Shown: piece after piece, positions 1 through 7,977 of the stretch
Layout: the number at the start of each line of letters is the position of its first letter
Position numbering within the stretch: position 1 is the first letter of the stretch
Assembly: GCA_027063295.1 (NCBI GenBank)
Contig: JAMORZ010000069.1
Location: forward strand, 1 to 13,318
Origin: Sulfurimonas sp.
GTDB taxonomy: Bacteria > Campylobacterota > Campylobacteria > Campylobacterales > Sulfurimonadaceae
Reading direction: 5' to 3'
Length of the DNA: 13,318 bases
The notes under the pieces: model-generated
Database searches by the model: none
Seen by the model: only the letters and a program-made list of their open reading frames with translations
What the model was told of the DNA's origin: nothing
Made by a program: the position numbers and the translations under genes

Positions 1-836
1 AGATGCTTGCTTATACAGATATGGCTTTAAAAGATGCAAAAAAACGTAATATCCCTATCTCCATCTTTAATGATGATAAAAAACTTGAAAAGATCCACAA
101 AGAAGATATTGAATGTCACAAAAAACTTGTAACAGCCTTAGAAACAGACAACCTTATACCTTATTTTCAGCCTATTGTCCCTATCCAGAATAACTCACTT
201 CCAACAAAATATGAATCTTTGGCAAGGCTTATCGATGAAACAGGTAAAGTAATTCCACCTTTTAACTTTATTGATGTTGCAAAAGCAAACCGTATCTACT
301 ACAAGATTACAAATGCTATGATACACCATACTTTTAACACAATAGCCAAATACAAAATACCATGCTCTATCAATATCTCTTTAAAAGATATTGAAAACCA
401 ACGAACAATGAAACATTTTTTTGACGAAATTAACCGCTTTGAATACAATAAGCTCCTTACAATTGAGCTTTTAGAAACAGAAGATTTTGTTAATTACCAA
501 GTGGTATATGATTTTTGTATAAAAGTTCGCTCTTTTGGTCTTAAAGTTGCACTTGATGATTTTGGAAGTGGTTACTCAAACTTCTCACATATACTGCATC
601 TTCCTATTGACTACATCAAAATCGATGCTTCACTCATCTCCAATATCGACAGAGATCAAAACTCTAGAATCATGGTAGAAACAATTGTAGATCTTGCACA
701 TAAACTCAATGTCTTAACAATCGCTGAGTTTGTAAGTTCACAAGAGATTTTGGATGTTATTAAAGAGGTGGGAGTTGATTATGCTCAAGGTTACCACATG
801 GGTAAACCTGAGCTTATTGAACACTATCTTACTTAA
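1..836 (+). CDS. GGDEF-EAL cyclic-di-GMP protein, 3' part (EAL phosphodiesterase domain)
   Basis: Partial gene: the reading frame runs in from the left edge, and the ATG at 3 is only the first Met in view, not a likely start. Numbering from that Met, residues 1-22 look like the last helix and strand of a GGDEF (diguanylate cyclase) domain. Residues about 40-277 are a complete EAL domain, which hydrolyses c-di-GMP to pGpG. Residues expected for Mg2+ binding and catalysis are present: E71 in the signature (here ESL instead of EAL), N124, E155/E158, D185-D186 in DDFGSG, K206, E242 in AEFV and Q262 in QGY. The phosphodiesterase is therefore probably active. Whether the GGDEF half is active cannot be judged because its signature loop lies outside the window. 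The stop codon overlaps the clpB stop on the other strand. Confidence 0.9.
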   Translation, partial: MLAYTDMALKDAKKRNIPISIFNDDKKLEKIHKEDIECHKKLVTALETDNLIPYFQPIVPIQNNSLPTKYESLARLIDETGKVIPPFNFIDVAKANRIYYKITNAMIHHTFNTIAKYKIPCSINISLKDIENQRTMKHFFDEINRFEYNKLLTIELLETEDFVNYQVVYDFCIKVRSFGLKVALDDFGSGYSNFSHILHLPIDYIKIDASLISNIDRDQNSRIMVETIVDLAHKLNVLTIAEFVSSQEILDVIKEVGVDYAQGYHMGKPELIEHYLT

Positions 837-3412
837 GAGACCACTACTTCTATCTCTTCACCGTTCATTGTAAATTCTACACGACTTCCTTCACTCACTC
901 TACCCTCTAAGATCAAGTCAGCAAGTCTGTCCTCTACGATCTCATAAAGAGCACGTTTGAGTGGTCTTGCGCCATATACAGGATCGAATCCAGCTTCGGC
1001 AATATATGCTTTAGCCTCATCACTGAGTACAAGCTCGATATCTCTGTCTTTAACTTTAGCTGCAATCTCACTAAAGAAGATATCTACAATACCTGTAATC
1101 TCATCTTGACCAAGAGCATTAAAGATCACCACATCATCTAGACGGTTTAAAAATTCTGGCTTAAATGCCTGTTTAAGCTCAGCCATAACCATCTCATCAA
1201 GCTCTTCACTTTGAGGGTTGTTGATGATCTTATCACTTGCAATGTTTGATGTTAATATGATGATAGTGTTTGAAAAATCTACCGTCACACCTTTATTATC
1301 TGTCAAGCGACCATCATCAAGCACTTGAAGCAGCATATTAAACACATCAGGGTGTGCTTTTTCTACCTCATCAAACAACACCACTGAGTATGGTTTACGA
1401 CGTACCGCTTCAGTGAGTTGTCCACCCTCTTCATACCCTACATAACCAGGAGCAGCACCAACAAGGCGAGAGACTGCATGTTTCTCCATATACTCACTCA
1501 TATCGATTCTTATCAGTGCATCTTCACTGTCAAACAAGAACTTCGCCAAAGTTTTTGCAGTTTGCGTTTTACCCACACCTGTTGGACCAAGGAATAAAAA
1601 GCTTCCTATCGGTGAGTTAGCAGAGCTAAGTCCCGCTTTGTTGCGTTTGATCGCACGAGCAACTGCATGGGTTGCTTTGCCCTGCCCTACAACTGTTTTG
1701 TTAAGCTCATCTTCCACATGCAAGATTTTTTCTTGTTCAGCTTGAAGCATCTTGCTCACAGGGATATGTGTCCAGCGAGATACTACAGAAGCGATAGATG
1801 CTTCATCTACTGAATTTTTCAGCAATGTTCCTTCATTTTGCATTCTATCCCATTGCTCATTGAGTCTTTTTTCCTCTTCGATAAGTTTTGGAATCTCACC
1901 ATACTCAATCTCAGCTGCACGGTTAAAATCTGAGCTCGATTTTGCCATCTCAGCTTCACGACGTTTTGATTCGATCTCACCTTTGATAGAAGAGATTTTC
2001 TCAAACACCTCTTTTTCTGTGTTGAACTGTGCTTCAAGTTTTTGCACCTCCTCTTCCACATCAGCAAGTTCTTTTTCTATCTCCTCTAGACGTTTCTCAT
2101 TTGCTGGAGTTTTCTCCATCTTAAGAGCTTCTTTTTCTACCATTAGCTCACTGCGTTTGCGTTTTGCTGCTGAGAGTGCGTTTGGCTCAGACTCTATCTG
2201 CATTTTCAGCTCAGCCGCTGCTTCATCAATAAGGTCAATCGCTTTATCTGGTAAAAATCTATCTGCGATATATCTATCAGACAAACGTGCAGCTGCTACC
2301 AGTGCACTATCAGCTATAGCAACGTTATGGTGTGCTTCAAGACGTTCTTTGATACCACGTAAGATCTGCAATGCTTGGTTCACCGTTGGCTCATCAAGGT
2401 TGATAGGCAAGAAACGTCGTTGCAATGCTGCATCTTTTTCAAAGTATTTTCTATACTCTTTGAGTGTTGTTGCCCCAATAGTATGAAGCTCACCACGAGC
2501 AAGAGCAGGTTTTAAGATATTTGCAGCATCCATACTTCCCTCACTCGCTCCAGCACCAACGATAGTATGTATCTCATCGATAAAGAGGATGATATTTCCA
2601 CTCTCTTTTACCTCATCGATGACAGCTTTGAGTCTGTCTTCAAACTCTCCACGATACTTCGCACCAGCGATAAGTGCACTCATATCAAGTGCAATAACAC
2701 GTTTGTTTTGTAGTGAAGTTGGAACATCACCACTGTAAATACGTTGTGCAAGACCTTCAACAAGAGCCGTTTTACCAACCCCTGGCTCACCAAGGAGCAT
2801 CGGGTTGTTTTTTGTTTTTCTGATAAGGATCTGCATCATACGTGTAATCTCCTCATCACGCCCTATCACAGGAGAGAGATTCCCCTCTGCTGCTTCTTTT
2901 GTTAAGTCTATCCCAAATTTATCGAGAGATTCTAGTGTTTCATCTGCACTTTGTGAGTCTATCTTTGCTCCACCACGAGATGCTTCAAGCTCTTTTGCAA
3001 GTGCCATCACATCTATATATTTAGGGAGTATTGAGCTAAACGGTTCAGTTTGCAAGTTTGCTAAAATGTAAGTATCTACTGCTAGGTAGCTATCTCCATT
3101 TTTAGTCATCAAACCTTCACCGTTTTGCAGAGTTTGCACAAATGTATGAGAAAGTTTAATACTCTCTTTTGTCACACTTGAAACTTTTGGTAGTTTCTCT
3201 GTTAAACTTTTAACATCCAACTCCATTGCAACCTTATCGATGTTCATTTTTCTAAGCATCTGATTAAGAACAGAGTCAGAGTTTGTCAAAAGCGCCCACA
3301 AGAAATGCTCAGGTGTTACCTCTGGGTTTTTGTTGTGAAGTGCCAGTGAAAGTGCACTCTCGATTGATTGTGTCATATTATGTGTTAGTTTTTCAAAAAT
3401 ATTATTCGCCAT
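833..3412 (-). CDS. clpB: ATP-dependent chaperone ClpB (protein disaggregase)
   Basis: This is a cytosolic Hsp100 hexamer that, in the known family, pulls polypeptides out of aggregates together with DnaK/DnaJ/GrpE. It has 859 residues, the normal bacterial length. Domains in order: Clp N domain (1-145); AAA+ module 1 with Walker A GEPGVGKT (208-215), pore loop KYRGEFEDR (252-260), Walker B D279-E280 and arginine finger near R332; coiled-coil M domain (about 400-530); AAA+ module 2 with Walker A GPTGVGKT (609-616), GYVGY pore loop (656-660), Walker B D681-E682, arginine finger R757 in FLNR, and sensor-2 GARPLKR (814-820). No key residue is missing. The M domain and the lack of a ClpP-binding IGF-type loop separate it from ClpA/ClpC. 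The ATG at 3412 has an AGGAT ribosome site 6-10 bases upstream. The gene is monocistronic here. I saw neither a CIRCE nor an HspR/HAIR box upstream. Confidence 0.98.
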   Translation of the reverse strand: MANNIFEKLTHNMTQSIESALSLALHNKNPEVTPEHFLWALLTNSDSVLNQMLRKMNIDKVAMELDVKSLTEKLPKVSSVTKESIKLSHTFVQTLQNGEGLMTKNGDSYLAVDTYILANLQTEPFSSILPKYIDVMALAKELEASRGGAKIDSQSADETLESLDKFGIDLTKEAAEGNLSPVIGRDEEITRMMQILIRKTKNNPMLLGEPGVGKTALVEGLAQRIYSGDVPTSLQNKRVIALDMSALIAGAKYRGEFEDRLKAVIDEVKESGNIILFIDEIHTIVGAGASEGSMDAANILKPALARGELHTIGATTLKEYRKYFEKDAALQRRFLPINLDEPTVNQALQILRGIKERLEAHHNVAIADSALVAAARLSDRYIADRFLPDKAIDLIDEAAAELKMQIESEPNALSAAKRKRSELMVEKEALKMEKTPANEKRLEEIEKELADVEEEVQKLEAQFNTEKEVFEKISSIKGEIESKRREAEMAKSSSDFNRAAEIEYGEIPKLIEEEKRLNEQWDRMQNEGTLLKNSVDEASIASVVSRWTHIPVSKMLQAEQEKILHVEDELNKTVVGQGKATHAVARAIKRNKAGLSSANSPIGSFLFLGPTGVGKTQTAKTLAKFLFDSEDALIRIDMSEYMEKHAVSRLVGAAPGYVGYEEGGQLTEAVRRKPYSVVLFDEVEKAHPDVFNMLLQVLDDGRLTDNKGVTVDFSNTIIILTSNIASDKIINNPQSEELDEMVMAELKQAFKPEFLNRLDDVVIFNALGQDEITGIVDIFFSEIAAKVKDRDIELVLSDEAKAYIAEAGFDPVYGARPLKRALYEIVEDRLADLILEGRVSEGSRVEFTMNGEEIEVVVS

Positions 3413-3443
3413 TTGTAAATCCTTTTAGTTTTTTATTGGTGAG

Positions 3444-3449
3444 AGTATA
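3444..3449 (-). promoter_or_regulatory. Candidate -10 box of the clpB promoter
   Basis: Read on the minus strand this is TATACT, about 32 bases upstream of the clpB start. It would give a leader of roughly 25 bases. No good -35 hexamer stands at 16-18 bases, as is common in this bacterial group. AT-rich alternatives nearby make the exact box uncertain. Confidence 0.4.
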
Positions 3450-3464
3450 GTATTATTTTACAAC

Positions 3465-3492
3465 AATTTATGCTACCTAAGTGGCATAATTT
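3465..3492. promoter_or_regulatory. 28-bp imperfect palindrome, probable operator
   Basis: The two 14-base half-sites match at 11 of 14 positions. The outer arms are TTATGC and GCATAA (perfect) and the centre is tacctaagtg. It lies in the 101-bp divergent spacer between clpB and the nitroreductase. It covers the CATAAT hexamer (3485-3490) that is the best -10 box for the nitroreductase, a position typical for a repressor that blocks RNA polymerase. It does not look like the HAIR or CIRCE heat-shock operators. The regulator is unknown and no regulator gene is adjacent. Confidence 0.5.
3485..3490 (+). promoter_or_regulatory. Candidate -10 box of the nitroreductase promoter
   Basis: CATAAT lies 23 bases before the nitroreductase ATG and inside the right arm of the palindrome. 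A start of transcription near 3497 would leave a short leader holding the AGAGGA ribosome site at 3502-3507. No clear -35 box is seen. Confidence 0.4.
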
Positions 3493-3513
3493 TATATATA
3501 TAGAGGAAATGCC

Positions 3514-4194
3514 ATGTCTAGCGTCCAAGAGGCACTGAAAAATCGTTCATCAAAAAGAGCTTATCTTGATAAAACTGTTCCAAAAAAGACTATAGAGAAG
3601 ATTCTTCTTGCAGCACAAAATACACCAAGTGGAGCAAATATGCAACCGTGGGTAACTTATGCTGTAAGTGATAAAGCAACCCTGAAAAAAGTGGGTGATG
3701 CTATCATAGAGACTATGAACTCAGGTGTTGAGAACGACCAGTTTATCCAATACTACCCACTCAAATGGGTAAACCCTTACAAAAAACGTCGCATCGTTAC
3801 AGGTGCTGGACTTTACAAGCTGATGGGGGTAGATAGAAAAGATAATGAAACACGTATCAAGATGTGGCACGATAACTTTCGCTGGTTTGGTGCTTCTAAT
3901 GTTATCTTTGTTTTTACACATAAAGCAAATATAGATGGTGCACAAGGGGTACTGCTTGATTGTGGTGCTTATATGCAAAGCATTATGCTTGCAGCTCAAG
4001 AGCTTGGAATCAGCTCATGTCCGCAAGGCTCGACTACTGAATTTGGTCGCATTGTAGCTCGTGAGCTTGGTGTGAGTGATAATCTAGCACTCCTTTATAG
4101 TGTTGTACTTGGATATGAAGACAAAGATGCAAAAATCAACTCCTACCAACCTGAGCGTGTAGCACTTGATGAGAGTGTAACCTTTATAGACTAA
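3514..4194 (+). CDS. Nitroreductase family protein (FMN-dependent oxidoreductase)
   Basis: A 226-residue cytosolic flavoenzyme of the NfsB/nitroreductase fold. Family members use NAD(P)H and bound FMN to reduce nitroaromatics, quinones or other electrophiles; the physiological substrate here cannot be read from the sequence. Visible signatures are the N-terminal RSSKRAY segment (11-17), which in the family contacts FMN phosphate; the TPSGANMQPW motif (37-46) that lines the flavin; and the C-terminal block LLDCGAYMQSIMLAAQELGI (147-166) followed by SSCPQGS. An insert at about 75-125, rich in aromatic and basic residues, is the part most likely to set substrate choice. The ATG has an AGAGGA ribosome site 6 bases upstream. 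The gene stands alone, divergent from clpB, and a palindrome covers its promoter, so it is probably inducible. It ends 6 bp from the convergent neighbour. Confidence 0.9.
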   Translation: MSSVQEALKNRSSKRAYLDKTVPKKTIEKILLAAQNTPSGANMQPWVTYAVSDKATLKKVGDAIIETMNSGVENDQFIQYYPLKWVNPYKKRRIVTGAGLYKLMGVDRKDNETRIKMWHDNFRWFGASNVIFVFTHKANIDGAQGVLLDCGAYMQSIMLAAQELGISSCPQGSTTEFGRIVARELGVSDNLALLYSVVLGYEDKDAKINSYQPERVALDESVTFID

Positions 4195-4200
4195 AGACCT

Positions 4201-5058
4201 CTAACGTACAAACCCTTTGCGTTTGTAACGCTCCAACATGGTGGTGTTGCCAAAAACACCCCCGCTATGGATATACAAAATCCTCTCTTGCGTCTGCTCT
4301 AAAAGCAACTTCCAAAGCAGTGGAGCATACAGCAGATCAAACTCAATCCCACTCTTTAAAAGCTTTTCATATATCTCATAAAACTCTCTATAAGGTTTTG
4401 CAAAATGGTATTTTTTTTCACTCTCTAAGATTATAAGATTGTCAGGTACTTTGCCAAGTGCACCCATCTGTTCTAAAAGATAGCTCTTATCCCCCACAGA
4501 TGGTGTGGTGTAGATGGTAAACTCACTTAAATGTTTTGCTAAAAAAAATGCAGTTGTCCCTGTACCCGATGGGGTAGCTATCGCATCACACTGAGGGTTT
4601 TGAGTTCGTATCTCATCAGCTAACACTTCTAAACCCTCAACAGCTTCATCAACTGCACCCCCTTGATGGATGATAAAACTTCTCTCATCTTGTAAAACTC
4701 TCAAAGAAGCTACATAGTCACGATAAAGCTCATGCTCTATCTCTTTGTGTTGCATACCAAAACGCAATGCTTGAGCATAGTTGCCATCTTGGTTTTGTTT
4801 TTGGTGTTGGCTAAGTGGCTTTGTGTAGTAGATAAACTTCCACCCTTTTTGCTGACACATTGCGGCTATGGAGAGCATTGCGTTTGATTGTGTGCCACCA
4901 TAGGAGATGATGGTATCTAGTTTATCTGCTGGAGTTTGTAAAAGTTTGTGAAGTTTTCTGTATTTGTTCCCTGAGAGGTACTCATCAAAGAGGTCATCTC
5001 TTTTGATGAGAAACTCTCTGTCATCAAGACAAAGAGTTGAGATGGGAGTTTTTTGCAT
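4201..5058 (-). CDS. PLP-dependent ACC deaminase/D-cysteine desulfhydrase family enzyme
   Basis: A 285-residue cytosolic pyridoxal-phosphate enzyme of fold type II. Family members open 1-aminocyclopropane-1-carboxylate, or split D-cysteine to pyruvate, ammonia and sulfide. In a marine bacterium without plants to live with, D-cysteine or another D-amino acid is the more likely substrate, but that is inference. Evidence: the PLP lysine motif SGNKYRKL with K32, preceded by the family signature KRDDLFDEYL; the YGGTQSN substrate/phosphate loop (53-59); HQGGAVDEA; the phosphate-binding SGTGTT loop; and HSGG near the end. It is slightly shorter than the usual 300-340 residues. I chose the ATG at 5058. 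A GTG two codons upstream (5064) directly follows the stop of the parvulin gene and could also serve. The ribosome site is weak (AAGTAAG, inside the previous gene's end), which suggests translational coupling to that gene. Confidence 0.82.
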   Translation of the reverse strand: MQKTPISTLCLDDREFLIKRDDLFDEYLSGNKYRKLHKLLQTPADKLDTIISYGGTQSNAMLSIAAMCQQKGWKFIYYTKPLSQHQKQNQDGNYAQALRFGMQHKEIEHELYRDYVASLRVLQDERSFIIHQGGAVDEAVEGLEVLADEIRTQNPQCDAIATPSGTGTTAFFLAKHLSEFTIYTTPSVGDKSYLLEQMGALGKVPDNLIILESEKKYHFAKPYREFYEIYEKLLKSGIEFDLLYAPLLWKLLLEQTQERILYIHSGGVFGNTTMLERYKRKGFVR

Positions 5059-5064
5059 AAGCAC

Positions 5065-5895
5065 TTACTTGATAGAAGCTTTTTTTTGTAACTCTTGGAT
5101 CTTCTTTTGCATCTCTGATTTAAATTTTTCATTTTTGATACGTTGTTCAATAACACTTTTCACATCTTCAAAAGAACGAGTTTGTGCTTTCATTTTATCT
5201 TCAAGATAGATGATATGGTATCCAAACTGTGTTTTTACAGGTTTTGGAGTGATAGTTCCAACTTTCATAGAAAAAACTGCATTACTAAACTCTGGAACCA
5301 TTTGTCCCTTTGCAAATGTACCAAGATCACCACCTTTTGTTTTACTTGGTCCAACTGATTTTGCACGAGCAAGCTCTTCAAACTTCACTTTTAGCTTTGC
5401 ACCACTGAGCGATTTTAACTCTGCAATGATTTTCTTTGCTTCATCTTCAGTTTTTACCAAGATGTGACGAGCATGTACTCTCTCTTTTTCAACAAACTCT
5501 TCTTTGTTATTTTTATAGTACTCTTTGAGCTCTTTTTGTGTTACTTTGATCTTATCATGTAACTGTTTTTGCCACAGCTGAATAGCCAGCCTTTTTTTCA
5601 CTTTTGCTTCTATCTTTTTATACTCATCTTGAAACGTTTTTGACTTTAATATACCTGTCTTTTCAGCATCACCATAAACTAATTCATTGATAATAAGTTG
5701 CTGTGCGAACTGATCAAAAAGTACCTTTTGCTTTTCAGTAGGAAGAGCATTGAAACGACCTTGTGTCGCGCTCATAAGCTCTTGTACAACCTCTTGAGAT
5801 GTAATCGCTTTTCCATTTACTGTTGCAATAGTTTGTGCACTCGCCAAAGTTGCACTCAGTAAAAGTGCTGAGAGTAGTTTTTTTGTTTTAGTCAT
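5065..5895 (-). CDS. Secreted parvulin-type peptidyl-prolyl isomerase (PEB4/SurA-like)
   Basis: A 276-residue periplasmic folding factor. The first 20 residues (basic MTKTKK, hydrophobic LLSALLLSATLA, then ASA before QT) form a Sec signal peptide cleaved after ASA. A SurA-like helical region follows with VNGKAITSQEV, then a long charged linker. The parvulin (PpiC) domain spans about 138-236 and shows the family marks HARHILVK, GGDLGTF, MVPEF and TQFGYHIIYLED. A basic C-terminal helix ends the protein. Size and layout match Campylobacter PEB4, which is known to help outer-membrane proteins fold. The ATG at 5895 is preferred over an in-frame ATG at 5910: an AAGGAA ribosome site sits 6 bases before 5895, 5910 has none, and the short start gives a cleaner signal peptide. 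The next gene downstream starts within 7 bases of the stop. Confidence 0.92.
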   Translation of the reverse strand: MTKTKKLLSALLLSATLASAQTIATVNGKAITSQEVVQELMSATQGRFNALPTEKQKVLFDQFAQQLIINELVYGDAEKTGILKSKTFQDEYKKIEAKVKKRLAIQLWQKQLHDKIKVTQKELKEYYKNNKEEFVEKERVHARHILVKTEDEAKKIIAELKSLSGAKLKVKFEELARAKSVGPSKTKGGDLGTFAKGQMVPEFSNAVFSMKVGTITPKPVKTQFGYHIIYLEDKMKAQTRSFEDVKSVIEQRIKNEKFKSEMQKKIQELQKKASIK

Positions 5896-5901
5896 AAAAG
5901 T

Positions 5902-5907
5902 TTCCTT
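5902..5907 (-). promoter_or_regulatory. Ribosome site that sets the parvulin start
   Basis: Minus-strand AAGGAA, 6 bases before the ATG at 5895. It overlaps the codons after the alternative ATG at 5910, which itself has no ribosome site, so the shorter protein is favoured. Confidence 0.75.
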
Positions 5908-5957
5908 CATTGTAAGTGGTAAAATTTTAGTATGTTAAAACAAACACTTATTAAACA

Positions 5958-7892
5958 CTAAGATGGAACTTTTACATATTTATCTAAAATATGTTCTAAT
6001 TTTTCTCTGGTAAGAGGTTTTGAGATATAACCATCCAAACCTGCGTTTAAAAGCATCTCTCTATCACCCTCCATCGCCATAGCTGTAAGAGCGACTATTG
6101 GTGTTTTACCATTTGGATGGAGCACCTCTTTGATCTCTTTTGTGGCAACGATACCATTTTTCTCTGGCATATCTATATCCATAAAAACAAGATTATAGTG
6201 ACTTTTTTTTGCTTTTATAACTGCTTCAACACCATTAGATGCTGTCTCTACACTGATGCCATACTCTTGAAGAAGTATTTGGATTAGGCGTTGGTTTATT
6301 AAGTTATCTTCCACAACCAATGCTTTTGTTTTATCTTGGATTGTGAGTGATTTCTCCTCTGTTGCTTCAACTTTCATATCAAAAAGAGCATAGAGATGTT
6401 CTGCCATCATACTTGGGAAAAGTGGCTGATTGATCACATCATCAATAATATATGTAAGTTTTGTTTGTAGATCTTCATTGCGTTGAAGCAGCATCACTGT
6501 GTGTGCTTTTTTAGAGTAAGATCCAAGTTCAAACATCCATGATGAGTTTTCTTGGTTTGCTACGATGTAGAGCACATCAATATCGTTATATACATCACTA
6601 TCTAAGATATTTGATTTTACAACATCGATACCAAAAGAGCGCAGATAGATAGTTAAAAAGTTTGCTTCATCAATACGGTTTTGATCTAAAAGAAGAACTT
6701 TTACTCTTTTTTTCACCATCATTCTGTAGGTTTGTCCGTGACTTTCTTTAAAACCTAATACAAAGTTAAAGTAGCTTCCATACCCCTCTTCACTCTGAAT
6801 ACGTAACTCTGAACCTAAGAGTTCTACCAAACCGTTTGCAAGACTCAGACCAACACCCAATCGCTCATCTGCATGATTACTTGCAGTAAAAGGCTCATTT
6901 ATGAGAGCCAACTGCTCCTCTGCGATCCCGTTTCCATTGTCTTTAACACTAAAACTTATACTTGCATCACCATTGAGCTGACGTTTTAAAAGTTTTACTT
7001 CAATGATAATCTTTCCACCACGAGGGGTGAACTTCACCGCGTTTTGGATAAGTGCATTCATAATCTGTTTTATTTTTTTGATATCACCATGCAACTGCTT
7101 TGGCAACTTAGGATCGATGAAAGCATATGTTTTGATCCCTTTTTCACGGCCAAGTATCGAAAAGTTTTTAAGAAGTTTTTCCATCTCTGAGATAAGTTCA
7201 AACTCCACACTATCTATACTCAGTCTTCCCCCTTGCATCTGCGAAAGGTCTAAAAGAGTTTCTATATTTGTCAAAAGGTTGCGTGAAGATCGGTTGATCA
7301 TACTAAGATATTCTATCTGTTTTGGAGTAAGTTGTGTTTTATGCAAAAGATCAACAAAACCTAAGATACCATTCATTGGTGTACGAAACTCATGACCGAT
7401 ATTTGATAAAAACTTACTCTTTAGGTTCTCTATCTCTTTGATTTTCCCCTCAGCTTGTGCAATTGCACTGTAATCTTCCAATTCTAGAACATATATCTTT
7501 TTTTGATTATTTTTAATGGTGTACGATTTTGCATTGATGGTCAAGATACCATTTTTAGTTGCCATAGTAATATGATAACCATCTGGTTTATACTTTCTTA
7601 TGTAGTCAAGCCAACTTTTATCTTCCTCGGTAAAGATCTCTTCATGTTCATTTAAAAAGATATCTCTTATACTCTCATTTTTATGGCGAAACTCTTCAAT
7701 ATTTGCATACCCCATAGTATCAAAGAAGCGTTTGTTTGCACCGATCCACCCTTGATCTTTTGTAAAGTACAAGATCATATTTGGACTGTTATCTACGATC
7801 TTTTGAAAAAAATCTCCAGAAAGAGAGATAAGGTTTTCTGAAGTTGTTGTTTGCTTTGGCTGAGAGTTAAAAAAAAATGAAAAAAGACCCAT
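5958..7892 (-). CDS. Cytosolic hybrid sensor histidine kinase (PAS-HisKA-HATPase-degenerate REC-REC)
   Basis: A 644-residue signalling protein with no membrane segment, so it should sense a cytosolic signal. Domains: PAS-like sensor (about 28-145); HisKA with phospho-acceptor H167 in SNIGHEFRTPMNGILGF; HATPase_c with N box N279-N284, G1 box DNGNGI (318-323) and G2 box GVGLSLANGLVELLG (346-360); a receiver-like domain (about 397-505) without the expected Asp after beta-3; and a complete C-terminal receiver (about 522-640) with acidic E528-D529, phospho-acceptor D572 in FMDIDMPEKNG, T603 and K625 in SKPL. This resembles BarA/Evg-type hybrid kinases without the Hpt domain. The final output partner is not in the window. 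The ATG at 7892 has an AAGGTG ribosome site about 8 bases upstream. No response regulator is adjacent, so it is an orphan. It ends 62 bp before the parvulin start on the same strand and could be read through into it. Confidence 0.92.
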   Translation of the reverse strand: MGLFSFFFNSQPKQTTTSENLISLSGDFFQKIVDNSPNMILYFTKDQGWIGANKRFFDTMGYANIEEFRHKNESIRDIFLNEHEEIFTEEDKSWLDYIRKYKPDGYHITMATKNGILTINAKSYTIKNNQKKIYVLELEDYSAIAQAEGKIKEIENLKSKFLSNIGHEFRTPMNGILGFVDLLHKTQLTPKQIEYLSMINRSSRNLLTNIETLLDLSQMQGGRLSIDSVEFELISEMEKLLKNFSILGREKGIKTYAFIDPKLPKQLHGDIKKIKQIMNALIQNAVKFTPRGGKIIIEVKLLKRQLNGDASISFSVKDNGNGIAEEQLALINEPFTASNHADERLGVGLSLANGLVELLGSELRIQSEEGYGSYFNFVLGFKESHGQTYRMMVKKRVKVLLLDQNRIDEANFLTIYLRSFGIDVVKSNILDSDVYNDIDVLYIVANQENSSWMFELGSYSKKAHTVMLLQRNEDLQTKLTYIIDDVINQPLFPSMMAEHLYALFDMKVEATEEKSLTIQDKTKALVVEDNLINQRLIQILLQEYGISVETASNGVEAVIKAKKSHYNLVFMDIDMPEKNGIVATKEIKEVLHPNGKTPIVALTAMAMEGDREMLLNAGLDGYISKPLTREKLEHILDKYVKVPS

Positions 7893-7919
7893 AAGTACAC
7901 CTTTTTTAAATTAATTGTT

Positions 7920-7947
7920 TTGATTATATCATAGAAAAAGATAAAAT
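7920..7947 (+). promoter_or_regulatory. Candidate sigma-70 promoter of nth
   Basis: TTGATT (7920-7925), a 16-base spacer and TAAAAT (7942-7947). It overlaps the divergent histidine-kinase promoter in an 85-bp spacer, so polymerases may compete. The region is very AT-rich and alternatives exist. Confidence 0.4.
7923..7931 (-). promoter_or_regulatory. Extended -10 promoter of the histidine kinase gene
   Basis: Read on the minus strand this is TGA-TATAAT: a consensus -10 box preceded by the TGn extension, 31 bases upstream of the start codon. Extended boxes do not need a good -35, and none is seen. Confidence 0.55.
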
Positions 7948-7977
7948 ATCGAATAATAATTTTTAAAGTGTGATAAT

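Noticed and set aside
1752..2486. 244-codon open frame on the plus strand inside clpB
   Set aside because: Antisense to the highly conserved clpB M domain and first AAA+ module; Ser-rich, low-complexity translation, no ribosome site or family signature. It is a shadow of clpB codon use.
3481..3500. Possible sigma-54 promoter (GTGGCAT) upstream of the nitroreductase
   Set aside because: The TGGCA-like element lacks the GC of the -12 box at the required spacing; the sequence fits a palindrome arm plus a sigma-70 -10 box.
3413..3513. CIRCE or HspR (HAIR) heat-shock operator for clpB
   Set aside because: Neither the TTAGCACTC-N9-GAGTGCTAA nor the CTTGAGT-N7-ACTCAAG pattern is present on either strand in the spacer.
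7921..7950. Two short inverted repeats (TGATTATATCA and GATAAAATATC) in the histidine kinase/nth spacer
   Set aside because: Arms of only 4 bp in very AT-rich DNA, fully explained by overlapping -10 boxes.
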